From Bdellovibrionaceae bacterium UBA2316 (GTDB taxonomy: Bacteria > Bdellovibrionota > Bdellovibrionia > Bdellovibrionales > Bdellovibrionaceae): 16,019 nucleotides of DNA. The stretch lies in NCBI GenBank assembly GCA_002345205.1, contig DDVI01000027.1, positions 1 through 16,019 on the forward strand. Reading direction: 5' to 3'. The position numbers were made by a program, and so were the translations under genes. Below, piece after piece: positions 6,849 to 14,679 of this stretch (positions are counted from its first letter, which is position 1; each line of letters opens with the position of its first letter). Under the pieces are notes generated by a model, which saw nothing but the letters and a program-made list of their open reading frames with translations, was not told where the DNA came from and did no database searches.

Positions 6849-7073
6849 ATGAAGGCGTTTTTAGCAATATCTTTACTGAGTGTCATTTTACTAGAAACCG
6901 GCTGTGGTGTAAAAAGCAAACCACTAGCTCCTCTGAAGGAACCGTGGATTTCCACTGGGGATATCGAAAAAGACAAAGAAAAAAAAGCTAAAACGAAACG
7001 TCCCACCGCTCCCACCGATAGTCGCGTAGAATTTTCTCCACCGCCAACTATGGAAGAAAAAAAAGAGCGATAA
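6849..7073 (+). CDS. Small lipoprotein resembling LptM (YifL), upstream of dapF
   Basis: This 74-residue product has a hydrophobic signal (residues 3-15) ending ETGC with Cys19 as the likely lipidated residue; glutamate at -3 is unusual for a lipobox. Directly after the cysteine comes GVKSKPLAPLKEP, which resembles the CGLKGPLYFP start of LptM/YifL lipoproteins. In Escherichia coli and many proteobacteria that gene also lies immediately before dapF, exactly as here (stop and dapF start separated by one base). The remainder is charged and proline-rich, with a Lys/Glu tract (about 40-50), and probably unfolded. LptM assists LptD/LptE maturation in enterobacteria; carrying this role over is inference from motif and position. 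No clear ribosome site precedes the ATG. Confidence 0.8.
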   Translation: MKAFLAISLLSVILLETGCGVKSKPLAPLKEPWISTGDIEKDKEKKAKTKRPTAPTDSRVEFSPPPTMEEKKER

Positions 7074-7074
7074 A

Positions 7075-7899
7075 ATGAAAATTGAATTTGAAAAAATTTC
7101 GGGCGCAAAAAATATTTTTTTATTCGCAAAAAAGACAGAATTGTCACCCGCGGCTCAAATCGAGTTGGTAAAAAGAGTTTGTGATCCTTATGATGGATTT
7201 TTTGCAGACGGAGTCGTGTTCATTGAGCCCGTTATTGGTTCAGACTATAAATGGTATTTTTATAACTCGGATGGTTCTAGCGCCGAGATGTGTGGAAATG
7301 CTGCCCGCTGCGCACACAAGTTTATTCAATTAAAGTTTTCTGGTGGAGACACGGTTTCTATCCACACCCTTTCCGGAAAAGTGACATCCACATATAAAGA
7401 TCAAAAATATCATGTGCAGATGACAACCCCAAAAGAACAAAGTGAATTGAAATTGAATTCTTCATTTTTTAAGTCAGACTCAGATTTTGAAGCGTTCAAA
7501 AAACTAGCCTCAGTAGATTCGTATTTTGTAGATACCGGAGTTCCCCACTTAGTTATTCCCATTACGGACTGGGAGGCGGCGCTGAAATTAAAAACAGTTT
7601 GGCTTTATTTAAGAAATCATTCGCATTTTCCAAAAGGAACTAATGTCACTTTGGCGCAAAACCAAAGTGATGGCACCACAAAAGCTATATCTTTTGAACG
7701 TGGGGTTGACGATTTTACGCAAGCCTGCGGAACCGGAGCTACGGCGGCCGCACTCTATGTGAAACACAGTGAAAATAAAAAAACAGTTACGATCGCAATG
7801 CCGGGTGGAGTGTTAAAAGTCGACCTTGCGCAGGCAAGCCCCATTTTGATAGGCGATGTTGTTGCTGTCGGACAAATAATTATAAATTATAAGGAGTAA
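7075..7899 (+). CDS. dapF: Diaminopimelate epimerase DapF
   Basis: DapF converts LL- to meso-diaminopimelate, the lysine precursor and peptidoglycan cross-linker, in the cytoplasm, without cofactor, using two cysteines. Both are present: Cys73 in EMCGNAARCA and Cys218 in QACGTGATAAA. Substrate-contact positions known from the family are also visible: Asn64 (YNSDGSSAE), Asn190 (GTNVTL), and Glu208-Arg209 (FERG). At 274 residues it has full length. Two positions vary: the N-terminal GxGNDF motif reads GAKNIF, keeping only the asparagine, and the usual GNPH reads GVPH (155-158), a variant I believe occurs in other DapF proteins. The ATG follows the lipoprotein stop after one base, and dapA follows after three, so the genes are co-transcribed. 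Confidence 0.96.
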   Translation: MKIEFEKISGAKNIFLFAKKTELSPAAQIELVKRVCDPYDGFFADGVVFIEPVIGSDYKWYFYNSDGSSAEMCGNAARCAHKFIQLKFSGGDTVSIHTLSGKVTSTYKDQKYHVQMTTPKEQSELKLNSSFFKSDSDFEAFKKLASVDSYFVDTGVPHLVIPITDWEAALKLKTVWLYLRNHSHFPKGTNVTLAQNQSDGTTKAISFERGVDDFTQACGTGATAAALYVKHSENKKTVTIAMPGGVLKVDLAQASPILIGDVVAVGQIIINYKE

Positions 7900-7902
7900 A
7901 CC

Positions 7903-8787
7903 ATGTCGTCTAACTTTAAAGGCGTTTTCACCGCGCTTATCACGCCATTTAAAAATCAAAAAATCGATTTTGTGAGCTTGGAAAAATTGGTTAAGCAGCA
8001 ACTGGCTGGCAAAATTGATGGTTTTGTTGTAAACGGCACTACAGCAGAATCACCAAATTTGAACGATGAAGACGTTGCTGAGTTATTTAAAAAAATCCGA
8101 ACGTGGACAAAGGGAAGTGTTCCTCTAATTTTGGGCACAGGCTCAAACTCAACTGAAAAAACTGTTGAAAACACTAAACAAGCAGGCGAAATGGGTGCTG
8201 ATGCGGCGCTGGTGGTAGTTCCCTACTACAACAAACCTCCACAACAGGGTTTGTATATGCATTTTAAGACCGTCGCGGAAGCTTCAAAAATTCCCGTAAT
8301 TTTATACAACGTACCTGGTCGCACGATCACTAGCCTTGAGCCGGAAACGGTTGCTCGTCTAGCAACGGTAAAAAATGTTATTGGTATAAAAGAAGCTACT
8401 GGCAACATGGATATCGCTAGAAAGATTATAGAAAAGACCAGCAAAGATTTCGTCATGCTTTCTGGCGATGATGGAACGTACGCGGACTTTTTAAAAAACC
8501 AGGGCCATGGTGTGATTTCAGTAGCGACCCACGTGATTCCTGAAGTATTTGTGAATATCACAAACTTTGCACGTAAGGGTCAACATGCCGACGCAGCTGA
8601 GCTTTTAAATAGATATAAAACATTAATCGATTTATTGTTTATTGAAGCGAATCCGATTCCAGTGAAGCGCGCAATGCAGTACATGGGAATTATTGAATCG
8701 GCTGAATTACGCTTGCCACTTGTGGAAATGTCTGTGGACGGCTCTGAAAAACTAAAAGCAGAAATGAAGAACCTAGGCTTAGTATGA
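7903..8787 (+). CDS. dapA: 4-hydroxy-tetrahydrodipicolinate synthase DapA
   Basis: DapA condenses pyruvate with aspartate semialdehyde, the first committed step of the diaminopimelate/lysine branch. The 294-residue product is a standard (beta/alpha)8 barrel of usual length. Visible residues are the GTTAESPNL loop (45-53), Tyr109 in PYYNKPP, Tyr135 and Arg140 in YNVPGRT, and the Schiff-base Lys163 in GIKEATG. A clear AAGGAG ribosome site overlaps the end of dapF and lies 7 bases before the ATG; this is one of the few strong sites in the run, suggesting high expression. The TGA stop overlaps the dapB start (ATGA). It lies between dapF and dapB, so three steps of one pathway are together. Confidence 0.97.
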   Translation: MSSNFKGVFTALITPFKNQKIDFVSLEKLVKQQLAGKIDGFVVNGTTAESPNLNDEDVAELFKKIRTWTKGSVPLILGTGSNSTEKTVENTKQAGEMGADAALVVVPYYNKPPQQGLYMHFKTVAEASKIPVILYNVPGRTITSLEPETVARLATVKNVIGIKEATGNMDIARKIIEKTSKDFVMLSGDDGTYADFLKNQGHGVISVATHVIPEVFVNITNFARKGQHADAAELLNRYKTLIDLLFIEANPIPVKRAMQYMGIIESAELRLPLVEMSVDGSEKLKAEMKNLGLV

Positions 8788-9482
8788 AACAACTAAATAT
8801 CGGCGTGGTCGGCGCAGCCGGGAAAATGGGTAAAGAGCTTTGCCACGTGATTAACGAAGCCGGGCATATCCCATTTTTGGGAATGTATAATTCAAAAAAA
8901 CCAGAAGGATTTAATCATACGGCTAATCATTGGCAGGATAAAAAGACCGAAGAGGTCGATTTATGGATCGACTTTTCTTTGCCAGGGGCCTTTGATCAGG
9001 CCATTGTGGCGATGGCTAAATTTAAAAAGCCTATTGTTTCTGGAACCACGGGAATTTCTGAGGCTCAAAAACAATTGTTGTTTGAAGCTGCTAAAACAGT
9101 GCCTGTTCTGTGGTCATCGAACATGAGCGTCGGTGTTGCCTTCGTAAACAAACTATTAAGTCAGTTTAAAGACATTAAAGACTTCGATTTTCAAATCGAA
9201 GAGCTTCATCATCGTAACAAAAAAGATGCACCAAGTGGAACCGCGAAAACCATGCAAGAAAACTTGGAATCGGCAATTGGCAAAAAGGTACCTCCTACGT
9301 TAAGCGTGCGTGGCGGTGGTATTTTTGGTGTTCATCGTATCTGGGCTATGTCAGATCAAGAGGTTATCACAATCGAGCACCAGGCCCTGAATCGAAAAGT
9401 CTTTGCAGAGGGGGCCCTTAAAGCCGGCTTAGCGCTATTAAGCAAAGGACCTGGCCTTTATTCTATGAAAGATATATTCTAG
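8784..9482 (+). CDS. dapB: 4-hydroxy-tetrahydrodipicolinate reductase DapB
   Basis: DapB reduces the DapA product with NAD(P)H to tetrahydrodipicolinate. The 232-residue protein belongs to the shorter class (the Escherichia coli enzyme has 273). The nucleotide-binding loop is GAAGKMG (10-16), followed by GTTGIS (87-92). The catalytic motif is LHHRNKKDAPSGTA (141-154) with His142, His143 and Lys146, and GGGIFGVHRIWAM (177-189) is the substrate-side loop. The C-terminus has HQALNRKVFAEGALKA (199-214), as in the family. The ATG overlaps the dapA stop by four bases, indicating translational coupling. The genes for the later steps between tetrahydrodipicolinate and LL-diaminopimelate are not in this window. 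Confidence 0.96.
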   Translation: MKQLNIGVVGAAGKMGKELCHVINEAGHIPFLGMYNSKKPEGFNHTANHWQDKKTEEVDLWIDFSLPGAFDQAIVAMAKFKKPIVSGTTGISEAQKQLLFEAAKTVPVLWSSNMSVGVAFVNKLLSQFKDIKDFDFQIEELHHRNKKDAPSGTAKTMQENLESAIGKKVPPTLSVRGGGIFGVHRIWAMSDQEVITIEHQALNRKVFAEGALKAGLALLSKGPGLYSMKDIF

Positions 9483-9491
9483 AATAGTGGA

Positions 9492-9965
9492 ATGAACATT
9501 TGCCTATTTGCGTTTCGATTTAAAATTAGTACAAAGGAAGATCGAATTATTCGTGTCCTTGGTGACTTTCATAAATTATTTTCGATTAAAAATATTTCGT
9601 CAGTTTACAAAAAAACGAATATCGAAGCCACAAAGCGACTTGACGAAGAGTTGTCATTTGCAATCATGACTCAGACGGCCCTGAATATTGAAAATCTACT
9701 GGCGGCAAAAACGGCACTCCAAGGGTCTGATTTTAATGTCGAGTTATTAGTTTTCAATAATGACATTCAGTGGACGCCTGAACTACCGCTACCTTCGCCG
9801 TTACTGCATTTTGATCCCCTAGTGTTGCATTGTTGCGCGGAAATTGCCCCAGGCTATGTACACCCCATTTTAAAAGAGGATTTAAAGACGTTAAATATCA
9901 ATAATATCCGGACTGACTTCGAGTTTCTTTTCCAGGGAAAAATATATATTGATCAACTCACATAA
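9492..9965 (+). CDS. Degenerate FolK-like (HPPK fold) protein
   Basis: The 157-residue product resembles 6-hydroxymethyl-7,8-dihydropterin pyrophosphokinase (FolK) in order and spacing: ISSVYKKTNIE (35-45) matches the conserved SSxYxTxP strand, and residues 98-127 (LPLPSPLLHFDPLVLHC, then AEIAPGYVHPIL) match the family's LPHPxxxxRxFVLxPLxEIAPxxxHP segment. However, the start lacks the GSNxGD(R) nucleotide loop, and the magnesium-binding DLD strand reads FNVELLVF (81-88), with Asn82 and Glu84 in place of the two aspartates; the preceding basic motif is also missing. The protein is therefore likely inactive as HPPK, or has changed substrate. It starts 9 bases after dapB with only a weak site (AGTGGA). 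An alternative is a diverged real FolK, if no other copy exists in the genome. Confidence 0.75.
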   Translation: MNICLFAFRFKISTKEDRIIRVLGDFHKLFSIKNISSVYKKTNIEATKRLDEELSFAIMTQTALNIENLLAAKTALQGSDFNVELLVFNNDIQWTPELPLPSPLLHFDPLVLHCCAEIAPGYVHPILKEDLKTLNINNIRTDFEFLFQGKIYIDQLT

Positions 9966-9986
9966 CCGTTCTTAAATAAATGTAGA

Positions 9987-10421
9987 GTGTTTAAATTTTT
10001 CTTAGTTAACCTATTAATTTTAGTTACCTTAGGTTGCGCCGGACCTGGTGTTTATGTGCATGAGTCTGACGCTAGTCTGACTGAAACGCGAAAGGCAATC
10101 GTAAAGCTATACGGTGAGCCCAGAAACCTATCTCAAAACGGACGAGAAATCTGGACACGTCACATGGATAGAAAAGGCCGCATTTTGGAAACGGCAAAAA
10201 AAGGTAAAGAACGACGTTATGCGCATATCAAAATCCTGGGCGAACGTCGACCATACGACATTCTTGTGAATGTGGTTGTTGAAGGACAGATGATAGATGG
10301 CACCTACGAGTCCTTGGGCGATGATGAGGTGCTAGCCGAACAGCTAGCCGCCGAAATAAAAAAAGAACTCCTCAAAAGTCTCGAAAACCGCAATATCATT
10401 GACGATTTCAACGCGTTTTAA
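9987..10421 (+). CDS. Small lipoprotein, possible BamE/SmpA-like fold
   Basis: The frame begins at GTG (9987-9989); the nearby ATG at 9980 runs into TAG at once, so GTG is the only sensible start. The 144-residue product has a hydrophobic leader (residues 2-15) ending TLGC, with Cys17 as probable lipid site (threonine at -3 is not the usual leucine). After it, LTETRKAIVKLYGEP (about 31-45) then REIWTRHM recall the TxxQVxxxLGxP...W pattern of BamE/SmpA-type lipoproteins, a weak resemblance. The C-terminus is an acidic amphipathic helix region (about 107-144). It is expected to be anchored to the inner or outer membrane. It lies 21 bases after the FolK-like gene and 16 before the next one. Confidence 0.75.
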   Translation: MFKFFLVNLLILVTLGCAGPGVYVHESDASLTETRKAIVKLYGEPRNLSQNGREIWTRHMDRKGRILETAKKGKERRYAHIKILGERRPYDILVNVVVEGQMIDGTYESLGDDEVLAEQLAAEIKKELLKSLENRNIIDDFNAF

Positions 10422-10437
10422 CATCCTATAACCAGCG

Positions 10438-12591
10438 ATGAAGATACTTCGGATAGTTTTGCAAGTTATGGCGTTTGCTTTTGTTTTTGGTTATCCATCT
10501 AAAATGGATAATCATTTGCATATCTTTTTTAGCAAAAAAGTATCCATCACGATTAATAAAAACAATCCCGCTTACGTAGCATATGATGCCGTGAATATTA
10601 AAAAAACGGCAACTCCGGAAATTAGTAAGCAACCGCTTAGGGTTATTCAGCTATCCACGGATAGGCAAGAAGATGTGCTTAATCACTTTCATCCCCTGGC
10701 TAAGAAAATGGTACTAAACCCGATTGTTATTAAAAAAGAAGTGGAAGTGTTTAACACACAAGCCGTAAATGAAAACTATATTCGTAACACAAATTTAGAA
10801 GACACGATGGGTGGGCTAAATTTGGGCGTATCACCATGGGATCAAAAAAATTGGGTTGCAGAATTTAAGCCGTATTTCAGGAAAAAAATCCAGGAAGGTT
10901 CATTCACGCCTACGTGGTCTCAAGGTAACGCAACTAAATCGCAAGTCGCACCTCCAATTGTAAATGTAGGTGTAGCGACTAATAAAATTAAAGATACGTA
11001 CATTACATTTGGTCCAACATCCCGACCACTTGGAAATAGTAAAAATTTTGAACCACAGCGAAAGCCCGCGTCTGAAGACACTGCGAAAGAAAAAACAACG
11101 ACGTATGCGTCGGCAACACCGACTCACGACTTGGGGCCTTCTTTAAATCGTATCGTCGGCATATTTGAAATTCAAAAAGGCCTTCTGTATTCAAATGAAG
11201 ACCGCATTGAAATTCGTCGTTATGAAGAAGGCGTGTTCCGCGAAAAAGGAACTATTAATTTACATGATTCGACGTACGAAATTTACCCGAACGATTTCAA
11301 GGGTTTTTTGTTAGGTCGGATGATTGATAAAAATGGACGCACTAAAGGTGAAGGCGTAGTCCGCGTATCTGACTCAATACTTAATCAGCGCGGTGTGCAC
11401 CAAGGCCCCAAGATTACGTTAGTCGTTAAATCGGATGTTACTGGTCGCGCGGTTAGTTCTTATAATTTAAATAATAAGAATGCGCTATCTCAACCAGCAA
11501 AGGCCACGATCTTCCAAGGGCACCTAGAAAGAAATGTGGGTAAAGATGGCCAAATCAAATTTGAGAATGTCGTTAAAAACTCACCTTCTAACCTGATTGC
11601 GGAAAGTAAAGGTCACTTTGCTTCTCAGCAGATTATCCTAGCGGGAGAAAATTTTTCTACAGAACTAATTCCGGAAAAAATGGGTATAGCACTGAAGCAG
11701 ATCGTTTCGGATCTGCGCCAACAGAACTTTAATGATCCAAATTTATCAATTATAATGGGTAAAGTGACATTTGATGGCCAGGCCGTTTCTGGAGTGAACT
11801 TAAAAATCGAAAACGAAGAAGATATACAACCCATCTATTTCAATTCTCTGATGTTGCCTGATCCTAAGCTAACAACGACCTCAGAAAATGGTTACTACGC
11901 GTTTATTATGGATGGCGGCGAACTGAAAACGCTAATGGCTTTTCGTGGGGATAGATATTTTGGTCATATTAATACTGTAGTTAGTCCGGGTATGACATCG
12001 TTTGCAGAAATTAAAAACACAATCAAAACACAATCGGTAGACATTAAAGTGTACGACCCGTTCACAGGGTTGCCTGAGTTTTCGGATATAAGCCTGCAAG
12101 GGCAAAGTGAAACAATCACGATTGAAAAAGGTTTAGGCGAAGCGCAGTTGCCTTATTTAGGACGCTGGAGTTTTTTGTATTCTAATCCATCAGATAAGTA
12201 TGTTCCTGCGCATTACACGTACGTTGAAAACTCGGACTATATTTATGTCCCCGTAGTTTCTAAAGAATGGGTCAGTTATCTGTTCTCAAGTACGAAGCTG
12301 TCTTTGTATCCAAAAACAAATTTAATTGTCGGGTTTGTTATTGATGAAGACTTTGAAGTCGAAGTGCCGGGTTTAGATCCGCTAAAGAGTCATATTTTAT
12401 ATTTTGATTATTCTGGTAAAGTTACAACTAAGGGGACTCAGGGCGGCGGCTTCGTACTCTATAATTTACCTGAAGGTGTTTACGAACCTTTGGTGTTTGG
12501 TAGTCAGTCCCAAAAAATATACTCACGAATCGCGCCACTTAAAACAGGCGACGTGTTCGTCTTCACATACAAGTTAGACGGATCTATTTAA
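10438..12591 (+). CDS. Large secreted protein with carboxypeptidase-regulatory-like domains
   Basis: The 717-residue product starts MKILRIVLQVMAFAFVFGYP, a signal peptide or anchor, so it should be exported. Residues 20-230 are polar and low in recognisable motifs. A segment near 240-320 is beta-rich. Residues about 437-525 look like a carboxypeptidase-regulatory (CarboxypepD_reg) Ig-like domain: IIMGKVTFDGQAVSGVNLKI, then TTSENGYYAF. A second similar module may lie at about 629-690 (LIVGFVIDEDFEVEVPG, ending GGFVLYNLPEGVY). No catalytic motif is visible, so it is more likely a surface or periplasmic binding protein than an enzyme. It is the last gene of the tight plus-strand run (16 bases after the lipoprotein), with no ribosome site of note. 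I do not recognise the full-length family. Confidence 0.85.
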   Translation: MKILRIVLQVMAFAFVFGYPSKMDNHLHIFFSKKVSITINKNNPAYVAYDAVNIKKTATPEISKQPLRVIQLSTDRQEDVLNHFHPLAKKMVLNPIVIKKEVEVFNTQAVNENYIRNTNLEDTMGGLNLGVSPWDQKNWVAEFKPYFRKKIQEGSFTPTWSQGNATKSQVAPPIVNVGVATNKIKDTYITFGPTSRPLGNSKNFEPQRKPASEDTAKEKTTTYASATPTHDLGPSLNRIVGIFEIQKGLLYSNEDRIEIRRYEEGVFREKGTINLHDSTYEIYPNDFKGFLLGRMIDKNGRTKGEGVVRVSDSILNQRGVHQGPKITLVVKSDVTGRAVSSYNLNNKNALSQPAKATIFQGHLERNVGKDGQIKFENVVKNSPSNLIAESKGHFASQQIILAGENFSTELIPEKMGIALKQIVSDLRQQNFNDPNLSIIMGKVTFDGQAVSGVNLKIENEEDIQPIYFNSLMLPDPKLTTTSENGYYAFIMDGGELKTLMAFRGDRYFGHINTVVSPGMTSFAEIKNTIKTQSVDIKVYDPFTGLPEFSDISLQGQSETITIEKGLGEAQLPYLGRWSFLYSNPSDKYVPAHYTYVENSDYIYVPVVSKEWVSYLFSSTKLSLYPKTNLIVGFVIDEDFEVEVPGLDPLKSHILYFDYSGKVTTKGTQGGGFVLYNLPEGVYEPLVFGSQSQKIYSRIAPLKTGDVFVFTYKLDGSI

Positions 12592-12865
12592 ATCTCTGGA
12601 ATCAACATAGAATGTAAATCGATTTTTAAGTGCAGAATCTTGACTGAAATTTTGCGAATTCATGCGCGCACCGTTATTCATGATTGCAGATAGTTTAGAT
12701 TCTTGATCTAGATACCCAATTGGCTGTTGCTCATTTTGATTATAGATATCTAAGGTGACGTTAAAAGAGTTATCTTGAAATGATCTGTCGATGCCCCCTT
12801 TTGGACAACACGAAATAGTCGAAACAAGGGTTAGTAGAATTAAAGCTATCTTTGCGTATTGCCAT
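12574..12865 (-). pseudogene. Lipoprotein-like reading frame without a usable start codon
   Basis: On the minus strand a frame is open from 12903 to a TAA at 12574-12576. It encodes a signal-like segment, YAKIALILLTLVSTISC, ending with a good lipobox (TISCC), then PKGGIDRSFQDNSFNVTLDI and a polar tail of about 65 residues ending DSRDLNRSV. The composition looks like a real lipoprotein. Yet no ATG, GTG or TTG lies in frame before the signal: an ATG (12863-12865) sits one base out of frame, in ATGGCAATAC. Removing one G would give ATG-CAA-TAC and a perfect start, so a one-base insertion (mutation or sequencing error) is likely. A rare start such as ATC (12892-12894) is the alternative. It converges with, and overlaps by 18 bases, the 717-residue gene. 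Confidence 0.5.
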
Positions 12866-13137
12866 AGGTTTCTCGCAACTCTATCTAATCTGATCGTCCT
12901 TTTTTACTGATCAATGACTGTGCCAAAAAATTGAATTAAATTGAGACATTTTGTTAACCGAAACCACGGTCTGATTAATCCCATGAATGGCGGACGAAAT
13001 AAGTCGGACATGTTCAGACTGTTTTCACTTATTCACTAGACTAAAATCGAGTGGAGAAAGCCGATGTGGCCAGTTGACATTATGTCTCGTAGCTGAAAAT
13101 CTTTACCTATATAAAAGAGCAAATTTTTGGGGGTACC
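12592..13137. other. Region between the 717- and 513-residue genes
   Basis: The left half (12592-12903) is filled by the minus-strand lipoprotein-like frame. The right half (12904-13137) is AT-rich and holds the upstream control of the 513-residue gene: a TTGACA box at 13074-13079, TATATAAA at 13108-13115, a TAAAAT box at 13042-13047, and a short frame MWPVDIMSRS (13064-13096) with a GGAG site 7 bases before its ATG. No terminator was seen for the 717-residue gene. Confidence 0.5.
13074..13115 (+). promoter_or_regulatory. Likely promoter zone of the 513-residue gene
   Basis: A perfect TTGACA (13074-13079) is followed by only weak -10 candidates at normal distance (GAAAAT at 13095-13100, spacer 15). 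The good TATATAAA (13108-13115) is 28 bases away from it, too far for the same promoter. One of the two boxes probably belongs to the true promoter, but the exact pair cannot be settled by eye. Confidence 0.3.
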
Positions 13138-14679
13138 ATGGTTAAGTTTTGGTATGGCGCAATCTGCGCGTCAGTAGTGTTCGTCGGCGCATTCTTCATG
13201 TTCGGTGGACATATGAATGCAAATCATTCACCTGGCGACACGGCAAGTGTCGAACAGCCAGCAAATCCAATTGAAAGCCTGTCGCGCGCACCAAACAGCG
13301 AAGGTGACCACGAGGCAAAGCTAAACGCATTCATTTACAACATCAAAACTAAAAACGATGTCGACCCAGCGATCGCGGCTATCAACGAGTATGCTAAAAA
13401 CAATCCTAACAGCACAGAAGCGCAAATCTATAAAAACTTTGTGGCTCCGGTTAAGCTTTTCAAAGGTATGGCTTGGAGACTTAGATTTTTGGTTGAGCCA
13501 GTAGATGCGGCTTATATTGCGTCTATTTCCTATTTACGAGCATTCAAAAGAAATAGTGATCGTAGGGCTCCACACCTTGATGCACTTTTTGACTACGCAA
13601 CAGAGCCTAATCCAGGTGAAAATATCGCAGGTCAGACCGGTGTATTTAAAACGGCGGCTGAACTTCAGGATTTCATGGCTACTAAAGTAGCGCCAGTAGT
13701 AAAGGCACAAAATGAAACGTACAAAGCAATCTTAACTAAACATGGAAACAACGATGCTCCCCTATTCAATTTTGACGCAGGTTTAATTCTTGGTGAAAGC
13801 GAAGTTAAAAACGCGGCTTCGCAAACTATGCGTTTCAGAAAGTTTATGCCGGGGCACTTAAAAGGCCTGATGGCAAATATGTACGAGCGCATGGGCTTTG
13901 GAATGTACATCGCAAGTTACGATTTAGAAGGCCTTCAGTACTTCATAAATACATTAACCGCTCGTTCACTGGTGGCTAAAAAAGGAAATTTGGATACCAA
14001 AACTAGCGTTGGAAAAAACTTAGTTACAACGGTGTTTGATGTTCATCTTCAGTCTCCGAAAGAAATCAGTGGACTATTAAGTTCAATGTCAAAAGCCGCA
14101 CCTACTGACAAAAAAGCAAAATTTCTAACTCTTCGTCCGGCGGCTAAAGCGGGTAACTATTTGAATGAGTCATTAACGGCGATCAGAAACGCAGTTAACT
14201 ATAGAATTGAAGCTCACAAGGATATGGAAGTTTTGGCTAAAAAAGGCAATCAAAGAGAATACTTCGCAAATGCTGACTTCTTGACTTCACGCCCAGCAAT
14301 TACCCTGGCTGCTTTAGAAAAACGCAGAAAGCTATTATACAGTAATGGCCCTACAGATTTCAAAGATCGCGTAGATAACTCGAATTTCAACGTAAACATT
14401 TCAGCACTATTTAATCCGAAAAATCCCTACGTAAATGACCTAAAGAAATTGTACCCGGCACCAAATCATTTCGCGGCTACAAAAGAAACAGATGGCGGTC
14501 CACGTGAAACGTTTAAATGGAACTATGATTATGGAACTCCGCAAGCATGGCCAGATGTGACCTTTGCTGGCGTATTACCAAATACGAACTCACCTGCCGA
14601 CTATAAAAAGAAACTTGTCAGCATCTCTCGCGATGCTTCGACTCCGGCTCTGACGTACTGGTTACGTTTATTTATGTAG
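13138..14679 (+). CDS. Exported protein of unknown function, 513 residues
   Basis: The start ATG (13138-13140) follows an unusual GGGGG ribosome site (13129-13133) after 4 bases. The N-terminus MVKFWYGAICASVVFVGAFF is a signal or membrane anchor (core about 5-23), so the protein is probably periplasmic or surface-exposed. The rest has long helical stretches, including KLNAFIYNIKTKNDVDPAIA (about 61-80) and HLKGLMANMYERMGFGMYIA (about 241-260), and no cysteine after the anchor. The C-terminal 100 residues are rich in Asn, Pro and aromatic residues and end TPALTYWLRLFM. I recognise no domain or catalytic motif. It stands alone on the plus strand with its own upstream control region and converges with the VTC-domain gene, whose stop overlaps its end by eight bases. 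Confidence 0.85.
   Translation: MVKFWYGAICASVVFVGAFFMFGGHMNANHSPGDTASVEQPANPIESLSRAPNSEGDHEAKLNAFIYNIKTKNDVDPAIAAINEYAKNNPNSTEAQIYKNFVAPVKLFKGMAWRLRFLVEPVDAAYIASISYLRAFKRNSDRRAPHLDALFDYATEPNPGENIAGQTGVFKTAAELQDFMATKVAPVVKAQNETYKAILTKHGNNDAPLFNFDAGLILGESEVKNAASQTMRFRKFMPGHLKGLMANMYERMGFGMYIASYDLEGLQYFINTLTARSLVAKKGNLDTKTSVGKNLVTTVFDVHLQSPKEISGLLSSMSKAAPTDKKAKFLTLRPAAKAGNYLNESLTAIRNAVNYRIEAHKDMEVLAKKGNQREYFANADFLTSRPAITLAALEKRRKLLYSNGPTDFKDRVDNSNFNVNISALFNPKNPYVNDLKKLYPAPNHFAATKETDGGPRETFKWNYDYGTPQAWPDVTFAGVLPNTNSPADYKKKLVSISRDASTPALTYWLRLFM

Noticed and set aside
6836..7147. 103-codon minus-strand frame opposite the small lipoprotein and dapF start
   Set aside because: Antisense to a lipoprotein with lipobox and to a certain dapF; no expression signals.
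8226..8561. 111-codon minus-strand frame inside dapA
   Set aside because: Shadow of the conserved dapA barrel.
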